A model generated the notes under the pieces. That model made no database searches. It saw nothing but the letters and a program-made list of their open reading frames with translations, and was not told the origin of the DNA. From Micavibrio sp. UBA2705 (GTDB taxonomy: Bacteria > Pseudomonadota > Alphaproteobacteria > Micavibrionales > Micavibrionaceae), in assembly GCA_002354205.1 (NCBI GenBank), contig DELD01000014.1, positions 1 to 57,256 of the forward strand: a stretch of 57,256 nucleotides of DNA, written 5' to 3'. Positions within the stretch are counted from its first letter, which is position 1, and every line of letters begins with the position of its first letter. The position numbers and the translations under genes are program-made. Below are positions 33,483 to 41,595 of the stretch, in pieces.

Positions 33483-34355
33483 ATGACAATCGTAAAATCA
33501 GGCCTTATTCAGGTCAGCCTTAAAGGCGATGCGGAAAACGACACACCAGAGCAAATTCGCGATAAAATGCTCGCTGCGCATATCCCCTTCATCGAAGAAG
33601 CCGGCAAAAAAGGCGTACAGGTTCTCTGTTTTCAAGAGGTTTTCACCCAGCCTTATTTCTGCCCAAGCCAAGATAAAAAATGGTACGCCGCGGCGGAACA
33701 AATTCCTGACGGATACACCACAAAGTTGATGCAGGAATACGCCAAAAAATACAATATGGTGATCGTTGTACCGATATATGAAGAAGACATTACAGGGGTA
33801 TATTACAACACAGCCGCCGTGATTGATGCGGATGGTAAATATCTGGGTAAATACCGCAAAACCCATATTCCACAAGTTGCAGGATTTTGGGAAAAGTTTT
33901 TCTTTAAGCCAGGCTTTTCAAACTGGCCTGTCTTTGACACCGCTTACCTTAAGCTTGGCGTTTATATTTGTTATGACCGTCACTTCCCCGAAGGCTGGCG
34001 CGCTTTGGCGCTTAATGGCGCGGAATATATCGTTAACCCATCGGCGACAGTCGCAGGTTTGAGCCAGTATTTGTGGAAACTTGAACAGCCTGCATCAGCC
34101 GTGGCGAATGGCTGTTATATTGGCGCAATTAACCGCCCCGGCACCGAAGCGCCGTGGAATATTGGCAAGTTTTACGGCAGTTCATATATTGTGAACCCAA
34201 AAGGCGAACTTATTGTTGAAGCAAGCGAAGATAAGGACGAGCTGATTATCTCTGATATGGATATGGATATGGTGCGCGAAATTCGCAACCAATGGCAATT
34301 CTTCCGTGACCGCCGCCCTGATACTTACCCAATTTTGACAGATATTAACCATTAA
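33483..34355 (+). CDS. Beta-ureidopropionase (N-carbamoyl-beta-alanine amidohydrolase)
   Basis: Nitrilase-superfamily amidase that cuts N-carbamoyl-beta-alanine into beta-alanine, ammonia and CO2. The Glu-Lys-Cys triad is seen in CFQEVFTQPYFCPSQ (Glu52), GKYRKTHIPQ and VYICYDRHFPEGWR. The close match to the ureidopropionase branch over the first 60 residues is good. I use the ATG at 33483, after AGGGGAGCAG; the frame is open further upstream but there is no family similarity there. The length of 290 residues is typical. It completes the path to the aminotransferase substrate. Confidence 0.93.
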   Translation: MTIVKSGLIQVSLKGDAENDTPEQIRDKMLAAHIPFIEEAGKKGVQVLCFQEVFTQPYFCPSQDKKWYAAAEQIPDGYTTKLMQEYAKKYNMVIVVPIYEEDITGVYYNTAAVIDADGKYLGKYRKTHIPQVAGFWEKFFFKPGFSNWPVFDTAYLKLGVYICYDRHFPEGWRALALNGAEYIVNPSATVAGLSQYLWKLEQPASAVANGCYIGAINRPGTEAPWNIGKFYGSSYIVNPKGELIVEASEDKDELIISDMDMDMVREIRNQWQFFRDRRPDTYPILTDINH

Positions 34356-34356
34356 A

Positions 34357-34668
34357 ATGCGCAAAATACTACTGTCATTGAGCATTATCACCCTTAGCTG
34401 CGCGGCGATAGCGCCGCCAGCCTTGGCTTGGGGCTTTGGCAAATCACCAACATGGTCGGGGCGCATTTATGCCGATAAACTGAGCGATACATATTTGCAT
34501 GTTGGGGAGTTTAAGAGCCTTGGCGCATGTAAAAAAGCCGTGAGCAAAGCGACAAAAAAACGTAAAGCCCCCGAAGGCGAAAAATACCTCTGTGCTTTTG
34601 ATTGCACGGAGAATGCAAAAAACGATATGCGCAATATATGCAAAGAAATTATTCGCGTTTTCCCATAG
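34357..34668 (+). CDS. Small secreted hypothetical protein with four Cys
   Basis: 103 residues with a signal peptide of about 24 residues ending ALA, then a basic mature part with Cys residues at KSLGACKKAV, YLCAFDCTEN and RNICKEI, which could form two disulfides in the periplasm. The start is 1 base after the ureidopropionase stop, which suggests co-translation, although a role in pyrimidine use is not obvious. No family recognised. Confidence 0.65.
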   Translation: MRKILLSLSIITLSCAAIAPPALAWGFGKSPTWSGRIYADKLSDTYLHVGEFKSLGACKKAVSKATKKRKAPEGEKYLCAFDCTENAKNDMRNICKEIIRVFP

Positions 34669-34694
34669 GGGCGCACAAAATGCCGCCATTAAGC

Positions 34695-35174
34695 TTAAGC
34701 GCGCTGCAAGAGCTTGAATTCTTCGGCAATGAAGTTAAAAATTTCCCGATGTTTTGAAATGGTGATGCGGTTTAATACTTCCGCATCGCTTGACCAGCAG
34801 TAATCAGCAACTTCGCTGTGCTGAATGGCAATTTGCGTAGCGTTTGGCACGCAAACATGGAAATATTTAGCGTGCTGCCCGTCATAATCGACGTTCTTTT
34901 TGGCCTTAAAACGTTCAGAAAAGGCGAACCAATTGACAAGGCTCGATTCATTAATCGCGGCAATTTTATCAATATTCACTTCTTCTTTTAATTCACGATA
35001 CAGCGCTTCAAGGTCGGTTTCATTGGCCTCAACCCCACCGCCGACAAATGTCCATGAATGCGCATCATAGCCATGCGGGCGGATCAGCAGAAATTCATTA
35101 TCTTCGTTGGTGATAATAGCGCGAACTTTTTTCTTTAACCGCAAGCCATCGATATCTACGAAATTATCTGCCAT
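34695..35174 (-). CDS. Nudix hydrolase
   Basis: 159-residue Nudix protein. The box GGGVEANETDLEALYRELKEEVNI (residues about 45-68) retains G-x5-E-x7-RELxEE. It opens with RLKKKVRAIITNEDNEFLLIRP. The region after the box is variable, so the substrate is unknown. It is convergent with the small secreted gene and has no other close partner. Confidence 0.88.
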   Translation of the reverse strand: MADNFVDIDGLRLKKKVRAIITNEDNEFLLIRPHGYDAHSWTFVGGGVEANETDLEALYRELKEEVNIDKIAAINESSLVNWFAFSERFKAKKNVDYDGQHAKYFHVCVPNATQIAIQHSEVADYCWSSDAEVLNRITISKHREIFNFIAEEFKLLQRA

Positions 35175-35303
35175 GTTTCTTTCCCCACGTTTATTGATCT
35201 TTGCAGCTTACATTATGTGTGAGAAAATTAAAAAAACGGTTAAGCCGCGCTGTAAATATAACTTCCCTTATGGCAAAGAAAACCGTATAAGCATGGCAGA
35301 ACA

Positions 35304-35615
35304 ATGAAAGATTATAAGAATATGTCCGAGACACAAAACTGGCAGCCTTGCGCAAGGCCAAGCATTGGCGACACATTACGTTGGAACGAGCCATTATGGG
35401 CCGCGCCTAATAAACCGCGCGGCAAGCGCGATCAAATCGGCGAGCAGCAAATTACCGCAACACTAAAAAGCAATAGCGAATTTTTAGAATTTGAGGTCTT
35501 AGAAGTGACCAAGCTTTCAGGTGACGATGCAGCGCTGCAAGTAAAACAAGGCGACGCGATCCGCCGCAAGAAGAAAACACTCGACCTTGGCGCATGCCAC
35601 AAGGCTATCGCTTAA
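35304..35615 (+). CDS. Hypothetical protein, 103 residues
   Basis: Small, basic, cytoplasmic-looking protein. The centre GDTLRWNEPLWAAPNKPRGKRDQIGEQQITATL is distinctive, and I recall similar unannotated proteins in alphaproteobacteria, without a known role. Start could be 35304 or the ATG at 35322, since neither has a strong ribosome binding site. No signal peptide or domain recognised. Confidence 0.55.
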   Translation: MKDYKNMSETQNWQPCARPSIGDTLRWNEPLWAAPNKPRGKRDQIGEQQITATLKSNSEFLEFEVLEVTKLSGDDAALQVKQGDAIRRKKKTLDLGACHKAIA

Positions 35616-35648
35616 ATTCTTGCTTGTTTTGCGCTACCCCGTGCAGCT

Positions 35649-35999
35649 TTACGGCGCGGTCTGGTTATTATCGACAAAATATGTCGCATAAAAACGATCA
35701 ATATCTGATTTAAAGTCTAAATATTGTTTATCACGCAACAAAGTGTTGTCATCTTTTTCAACTTGCGATTCGTCACCAAGGCGCAAATGGTCTTCAACGC
35801 TTTCTTGCACCTCTGCGCGAAGATGTACCAAAAGATACTTACACTGCATATCATAGCATGAAGCTTGCGCTTCTAAGTTTCTTTTCAACAAATCAACATC
35901 CTCTTTCAATATCTTATTGCCTTTGATAAGGGGCTGATAATTATCGATCAGAACATTAAGCGCTTCAACGGGGCCTTGCTGTGTCTTTGTGTGTTTCAT
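35649..35999 (-). CDS. Hypothetical protein, 116 residues
   Basis: Acidic, helical protein of unknown family. The ATG at 35999 is chosen because GGAGG sits 8 bases upstream; an ATG at 36014 lies before that site and would lack one of its own. The sequence has long amphipathic helices (for example DVDLLKRNLEAQ and LVHLRAEVQESVEDHL) and two Cys. It converges with the 35304 gene, with about 30 bases between. Confidence 0.6.
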   Translation of the reverse strand: MKHTKTQQGPVEALNVLIDNYQPLIKGNKILKEDVDLLKRNLEAQASCYDMQCKYLLVHLRAEVQESVEDHLRLGDESQVEKDDNTLLRDKQYLDFKSDIDRFYATYFVDNNQTAP

Positions 36000-36281
36000 G
36001 ATGGTTACCTCCATCTATACATACTCATACCATTATACCATAGTTCCATTTAATAAGTGCAATATAAGGCGTGATCCAGCCCTTCTCGGGCAAGAGCCTA
36101 GCTTCTACGCTAAAGTATAAACTTCATAAACAGTTAATATTTCGTGCTTTATAATTATATTAGTATTATTTAATGTAAATTTTTATTCACCTTGCTATAT
36201 ACAAAAAAAAGCTTATCTTTTTTCGCTGCATATAGCCGCAAACTATATTTTTATACGTACATTTTTTGGAGTATCTGACCT

Positions 36282-37985
36282 ATGTTTAAACAATTTTTTA
36301 GCCTGATGACCAATAACCGCAAAGCCGCCAAAGACTACACAGATGAAGTCAAAGCGCTCAATGCCTCTCAAGCCATTATAGAATTTGATTTAAACGGCAA
36401 TGTACTGATAGCGAATAAAAACTTCCTTCGCGTCGTCGGCTATAGTCTTGATGAGATACAGGGCAAGCATCACAGCATGTTTTGCGATGCAAACTATGTG
36501 CAGACGGCTGAATATAAAGCCTTCTGGAAAGACCTTACTTCTGGCACATATAGCGCCGGTGAGTATATGCGGTTTCATAAAGATGGTTCGCCAGTGTGGA
36601 TTCAAGCATCTTACAACCCAATATTGGACGATGAAGGCAAAGTAAAAAAGATTATAAAATTTGCATCTGATATCACTGCGCAGAAAAATAGAAACACAAA
36701 TTTCGAAGAGCAAATTAACGCTATTAATAAATCCTACGCGGTCATAGAATTTGACTTAAAGGGTCATGTTTTAACCGCAAACGGTAATTTTTTAGGCACA
36801 CTTGGCTATAGCGCGGATGAAATCGTAGGACAGCATCACAGTATGTTCGTCGATAAACAATATGCCGCCAGCGCAGAGTATAAAGAGTTCTGGCACTCGC
36901 TCGCGGCAGGCAAATTTCATGCTGGTGAATATCCACGTATTGCTAAAGACAAAAGCACAATATGGATACAAGCCACATATAATCCTATCTTCGACATTTT
37001 CGGTAAAGTGACCAAAGTCGTTAAGTTCGCATCAGACATAACAGAGCAGAAATCTTCAAACGCTAATTTTAAAGGGCAAATCACTGCGATTAACAGGTCG
37101 CTTGCCGTTATTGAATTTGACCTTGATGGCACGATACGCGATGCTAATCAAAATTTCCTAAATGCGATGGGCTACACTATCGATGAAGTCACAAATAAAC
37201 ACCACAGCATGTTTGTCGAGGAAGGATACGCACAATCCGCAGCATATAAAGAATTTTGGCAAAAGCTGGCACAAGGACAATATGATAGCCGTGTGTTTTC
37301 AAGGCTTAACAAAGCAGGCGAAGAAGTTTGGATACAAGCATCATACAATCCAATACTCGATTCCGTTGGCAAGCCGTATAAGGTCGTCAAATACGCGACT
37401 GATATTACGCACCTTATCGCGCTAACGAACAAAGCTTCGCACGGCATGGGTGATGTTGCAGCGGCAACACAGGAAATGGCGGATTCTATTCAAGAAATTA
37501 ACGCTAATATGCGTAACACAGAAGACGCGGCGCAAAATATTATTCATCAAACAAACACAACATCGACATCTGGTGATGATTTAACGTCTGCGACACAAAA
37601 TATGGAAGATATTATAACCACGATTAAAGACATTGCAGAGCAAGTAAATATGCTCGCCCTTAATGCCACCATAGAAGCCGCGCGCGCGGGCGAAGCCGGT
37701 AAAGGCTTTGCCGTTGTCGCCGGCGAAGTTAAAAACTTAGCAAACCAAACCAGAAAAGCCGCAGAACAAGTGGAACAAGAAATAACCAAGACACAATCTA
37801 TATCAAACGAAGTTGTCACCGGCATCAAGGAGATCAACAAATTTGGCGAACAAGTCAGCGGTTATATGTCATCAGTCTCAACCGCCATGGAGCAGCAAAG
37901 CGCCTTAACCAACAGCTTATCAAGCACAGCAGAAAAAACACTGCATGATGTCAACCAAATGAATGAAGCGATTAGGAATGGTTAG
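36282..37985 (+). CDS. Soluble chemoreceptor with three tandem PAS domains
   Basis: Methyl-accepting chemotaxis protein of 567 residues with no transmembrane segment. Three near-duplicate PAS domains of about 122 residues each lie at roughly 25-135, 147-257 and 269-379. Each repeats IEFDL.G....N.NFL...GY, HHSMF and VWIQASYNP (or close forms) and ends in K.ASDIT. The signalling hairpin near 447-490 contains MLALNATIEAARAGEAGKGF. PAS may bind FAD or heme, as in Aer- or BdlA-type receptors, but no ligand is clear. The cell must have che proteins elsewhere. Confidence 0.93.
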   Translation: MFKQFFSLMTNNRKAAKDYTDEVKALNASQAIIEFDLNGNVLIANKNFLRVVGYSLDEIQGKHHSMFCDANYVQTAEYKAFWKDLTSGTYSAGEYMRFHKDGSPVWIQASYNPILDDEGKVKKIIKFASDITAQKNRNTNFEEQINAINKSYAVIEFDLKGHVLTANGNFLGTLGYSADEIVGQHHSMFVDKQYAASAEYKEFWHSLAAGKFHAGEYPRIAKDKSTIWIQATYNPIFDIFGKVTKVVKFASDITEQKSSNANFKGQITAINRSLAVIEFDLDGTIRDANQNFLNAMGYTIDEVTNKHHSMFVEEGYAQSAAYKEFWQKLAQGQYDSRVFSRLNKAGEEVWIQASYNPILDSVGKPYKVVKYATDITHLIALTNKASHGMGDVAAATQEMADSIQEINANMRNTEDAAQNIIHQTNTTSTSGDDLTSATQNMEDIITTIKDIAEQVNMLALNATIEAARAGEAGKGFAVVAGEVKNLANQTRKAAEQVEQEITKTQSISNEVVTGIKEINKFGEQVSGYMSSVSTAMEQQSALTNSLSSTAEKTLHDVNQMNEAIRNG

Positions 37986-38009
37986 AGAGCATTAAGAAAT
38001 AAGGGAAAA

Positions 38010-38083
38010 TGGCTGGGGTACCTGGATTCGAACCAGGGATGGCGATACCAAAAACCGCTGCCTTACCGCTTGGCCATACCCCA
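38010..38083 (-). tRNA. tRNA-Gln(TTG)
   Basis: 74 bases with the CCA end encoded. Acceptor TGGGGTA/TACCCCA, anticodon stem GCGGT/ATCGC and loop TTTTGGT with anticodon TTG, T-arm CCTGG-TTCGAAT-CCAGG. Discriminator base G. Confidence 0.96.
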
Positions 38084-38103
38084 ACATTAACGTCTATAGA
38101 AAG

Positions 38104-38179
<76 letters not shown>

Positions 38180-38355
38180 GCATCACGATCTAGTGAGCAG
38201 CATATTAGCCATTTCTTCTCAAATGTCAAAAATTTTTTTCAACAAAATGTATTTTTTTACAAAAGCCTTTTTCTACAAGGTGTTAGATGTGCATTAGATT
38301 TGATTTACTGCCCTGTTTTACGCTATAATCGATAGATGGGAAGTATAAGGATTCT

Positions 38356-39288
38356 GTGTGCAGTGCAATGATCAACGATATAATATCCGCATTAAGTAAA
38401 AAAGACCATTATGCGTTGGCAATGCATGCGGCTGAGCTTGCGCAAAGTGACAATGGCGCGTCGTGTCTTTCCCCTTCATTAGCGCGCAATGCGGGGTTTG
38501 ATGTTGATTATTTGGACTTGATCCAATATTTAAGCGGCGGGGCGATACAAGAATCGCCTGAGATACAAAATTTGCGCCGTATTTTATTGATCGAAAAAGG
38601 CTATGAGAAATGCGGTCATTTCTTTAAGGCACGGCTGGCTGAATTTAACCATATTATGCCTGATAAAAAAGGCTTAACAGGGTATGGTCATGACCGGCTT
38701 TATGCACATATCGCCCATGATAGCACGCTGAGCGAAGAACATATTATTGAGATTATGCGCCAAGAATCGCGCTTCATATTTTTCCACGGCATGGCGCGGC
38801 CTTCTTATAAAGAATTACTCTATTTCGAAAAAGTACGTAAAGTCGTTGAGAGCGACAGCGTCTTAGATTATTGCAGCGACAATGCCGATCTTGGCCTTTA
38901 TTGCGCATTGCGTGGGCATAATGTCACCATCGCCCATATGGATGGCATATTATTAGAAGGCCTGCGCAAACGCTTTGCCCTGCGTAAATGCCGCGCGGAT
39001 CTGCTGGCCATTAACGCGCAACTCCCCTTCCCTGAAATGGCGTTTAACAGTTTTAATTTGATTTTCGCCAATGACAGTCTTTTAAACACCACCGACCCTT
39101 TATTATTGTTAGAAGAGTTTAGAACGGCGCTGAAACGCAATGGATTGCTGATCCTGAGTCGCTACCCATTTCAAACAACGCCCCATGGGCTGAGCGCAGA
39201 TAGCGCCGCGCGGCGTAAAACCATCACGGATTACATCGCTAAACATTTCGCGCCGACCTCTATTCCCGAAATATTTAAGAAAATTTAG
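38356..39288 (+). CDS. Methyltransferase-fold protein
   Basis: 310 residues. The second half has the class I SAM-methyltransferase topology: VLDYCSDNADLGLYCALRGHNVTIAH (motif I, with Gly-poor loop), FNLIFANDSLLNTTDPLLLLEEF (motif IV-like D/N) and LKRNGLLILSRYP (motif V/VI). The motif I glycines are partly lost, so activity is uncertain. The N-terminal half (residues 1-160) matches no family I know. The GTG at 38356 is 5 bases after AAGG, while the ATG at 38368 is too far, so I use GTG. Confidence 0.62.
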   Translation: MCSAMINDIISALSKKDHYALAMHAAELAQSDNGASCLSPSLARNAGFDVDYLDLIQYLSGGAIQESPEIQNLRRILLIEKGYEKCGHFFKARLAEFNHIMPDKKGLTGYGHDRLYAHIAHDSTLSEEHIIEIMRQESRFIFFHGMARPSYKELLYFEKVRKVVESDSVLDYCSDNADLGLYCALRGHNVTIAHMDGILLEGLRKRFALRKCRADLLAINAQLPFPEMAFNSFNLIFANDSLLNTTDPLLLLEEFRTALKRNGLLILSRYPFQTTPHGLSADSAARRKTITDYIAKHFAPTSIPEIFKKI

Positions 39289-39445
39289 CTAAAATACAAT
39301 TAAATATTAAGATTATGTAAAATTAAATTTGATATGATTTAGTTATAGATTAGGTATGTGTGAGACAATTGCCCCTATAAAAAACAACAATAATTAAGGC
39401 GGCAAAGCGTATAGGGATATACGTTTAGAGAAGGTAGTGTGGACG

Positions 39446-41515
39446 ATGGACGGGACAGAAAATTCTGATTTTCTTGGTTTCCAAGGTGATATGCAGCAAT
39501 TAACAATCACGTTGATAAACCCCTATAGCGGAGAATTATTGCAAATTGATGATGAGTTTCTGGTCAATTCGCAAAATTATGACGGCAAAGGCGGTTTCGA
39601 CTACCTGCTGATGAGCAATACCGGCGATGCATTGTTCTTAGATAAAACATCATTTTATAGCACCCCAAATGTTCAAGCGGGGGCCGTGACCATCCAAAAT
39701 GTCGAATATATTATCGCGGGCGAAGGCGGCGATATTATCAATTTATCAAGCTATACAAACACCCTTGATGCCATCCGCATTGATGGCGGGGCGGGCGATG
39801 ATATTCTCTGGACGAATGATGGTGATGACATTGTCAGCGGCCTTGATGGCAATGACCATATTGTTACAGGCGCAGGTAATGACCACCTTAAAGGCCAAGA
39901 TGATGATGATTACCTTAATGGCGGCACAGGCGCAGATTTTCTTGAAGGCGGCAATGGCGATGATATCCTAACCTATAGCGTTGATGCACAATGGGCCGGC
40001 GCAGCGGGTGATAACGCATTATACGATATTACAGGCACAAATCACAGCTATGATACATTTAAAGGCGACACAGGCTATGACGTGCTTAACCTAACTGATG
40101 GCGCTGACACGCTGCTGATTACAGATAATGCATCGCCGCGCCATAGTTCGTCAGGCGGTGATCGCGTTAACGGCATTGAAAACATCAACGCTGGCGCTGG
40201 CGATGATATTATCGACCTTGCCAATAGCAGTATTTACGGCGAAGATATTGAAATTTATGGCGGCGAAGGTGACGATTTCATACGCGCAGGCAGCGGCGAT
40301 GATGTGCTTTATGGCGGCGCTGGAAATGACGCGCTTTATGGCGGCGCTGGTGATGATATTTTATATGGCGGCAATAATAGCGGCGCAATAGAGACCAATG
40401 CGCATTTATTTGCAAATGATCACCTTTTCCCAAGCCTTCAAGAACGCAAACACATAAAGAAGGTTTTAGGCGAAGATTCAACGCCCATTGGCATCAGCGA
40501 TGGCGATTTATCAGTAGAGTATAGCACCACTGCGACTTTCACCTTTCATGAATCTGGCGCAGGTTATCGTAACACATTAGGCTTTTACCGCATCAACCAT
40601 GAAGATGGCACAATAGAAGGTATTGAAATCGGCTTCACAAATGTCAAAGATTACGACCCAGGGACAGCTTATAGCGTAACGCTGCCTGGTGCGCCAGATA
40701 GTGATTTTGGCTTTTTTATCATCGCGAATGGCTACACCCATAATAAAAGCTATCGTGACATTGACATGAACGGCGAAAACCTGCGTTTCATATATGATTT
40801 TGGAGGTGAAAATGAACGCGCAGCAACCATATTTGATGATGGTGATGACGTATCACTTATCTATGATGATGGCAGCGTCATCAAGTCCCTTAAAGGTGAG
40901 GTTTACCACACAACAGAGCGCGGCGGCGATACATCGATCAATGCCGATGAAAAAGATCATGTTGTATCAGGCTTAATTGATGAAAATGATCAAAGCGTTT
41001 TGCGCATTGGCTTTGAAGACTTAAAAAACCTTGGTGATGCGGATTATAATGATGTTGTCTTTGATTTAAAAATAGCAGGGCAAACCGTTGATACCAGCGA
41101 ACAAGGCAATGACGTTTTGGTTGGCGGTGGCGGCAATGACCAATTATATGGCGAAGGCGGACATGATTTATTGGTCATGGGCGAAGGTGCGGATATCGCC
41201 TATGGCGGCAGCGGGCATGACATTTTCAGCTTTGATGTGTTAGATTCGCAAACCGACATTATTGCCGATTATAACATTATGGGCGATCAGGACATTCTCG
41301 ACATCGCAAATATTCTTGATGGCTACGACCCATTAAGCGATGCGATTAGCGACTTCGTTCAGCTCAGCGCCGCAGAAAATGGCGACACGATCATTCAAGT
41401 GAATGATGGGGCGGCCTTTGTTGACGCAGTACAAATCATCGGCGGGCTTGGCGATAATACACTGCAAGAATTAATAGATAATGGCAGCTTGGTTGTTGAA
41501 CACTCTGCGCTTTAA
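39446..41515 (+). CDS. Secreted RTX-type calcium-binding protein with DUF4114 domain
   Basis: About 690 residues. Two blocks of RTX nonapeptides (GG.G.D.(L/I)) lie near 115-180 and 240-315. A DUF4114-like domain around residues 365-545 has TATFTFHESGAGYRNTLGFYR and GFEDLKNLGDADYNDVVFDLK. Two or three more RTX repeats follow, then a C-terminal type I secretion target region with DIFSFDVLDS. This suggests calcium-folded export by an ABC type I system; none lies in the window. The role (adhesion, biofilm or toxin-like) is unclear. The ATG at 39446 is preferred to the GTG at 39437, which is only 2 bases from AAGG. Confidence 0.85.
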   Translation: MDGTENSDFLGFQGDMQQLTITLINPYSGELLQIDDEFLVNSQNYDGKGGFDYLLMSNTGDALFLDKTSFYSTPNVQAGAVTIQNVEYIIAGEGGDIINLSSYTNTLDAIRIDGGAGDDILWTNDGDDIVSGLDGNDHIVTGAGNDHLKGQDDDDYLNGGTGADFLEGGNGDDILTYSVDAQWAGAAGDNALYDITGTNHSYDTFKGDTGYDVLNLTDGADTLLITDNASPRHSSSGGDRVNGIENINAGAGDDIIDLANSSIYGEDIEIYGGEGDDFIRAGSGDDVLYGGAGNDALYGGAGDDILYGGNNSGAIETNAHLFANDHLFPSLQERKHIKKVLGEDSTPIGISDGDLSVEYSTTATFTFHESGAGYRNTLGFYRINHEDGTIEGIEIGFTNVKDYDPGTAYSVTLPGAPDSDFGFFIIANGYTHNKSYRDIDMNGENLRFIYDFGGENERAATIFDDGDDVSLIYDDGSVIKSLKGEVYHTTERGGDTSINADEKDHVVSGLIDENDQSVLRIGFEDLKNLGDADYNDVVFDLKIAGQTVDTSEQGNDVLVGGGGNDQLYGEGGHDLLVMGEGADIAYGGSGHDIFSFDVLDSQTDIIADYNIMGDQDILDIANILDGYDPLSDAISDFVQLSAAENGDTIIQVNDGAAFVDAVQIIGGLGDNTLQELIDNGSLVVEHSAL

Positions 41516-41595
41516 AGTCGCGCCACCTTGACATCAAAGCTATAATCACACAAAGTTAGCGCATCATATTATTACCGTTTACGGCATAAGGATGC

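Noticed and set aside
39780..40375. Tandem DNA repeats as a CRISPR-like array
   Set aside because: The repeats are codon-level RTX nonapeptides in one continuous coding frame and not separated by unique spacers.
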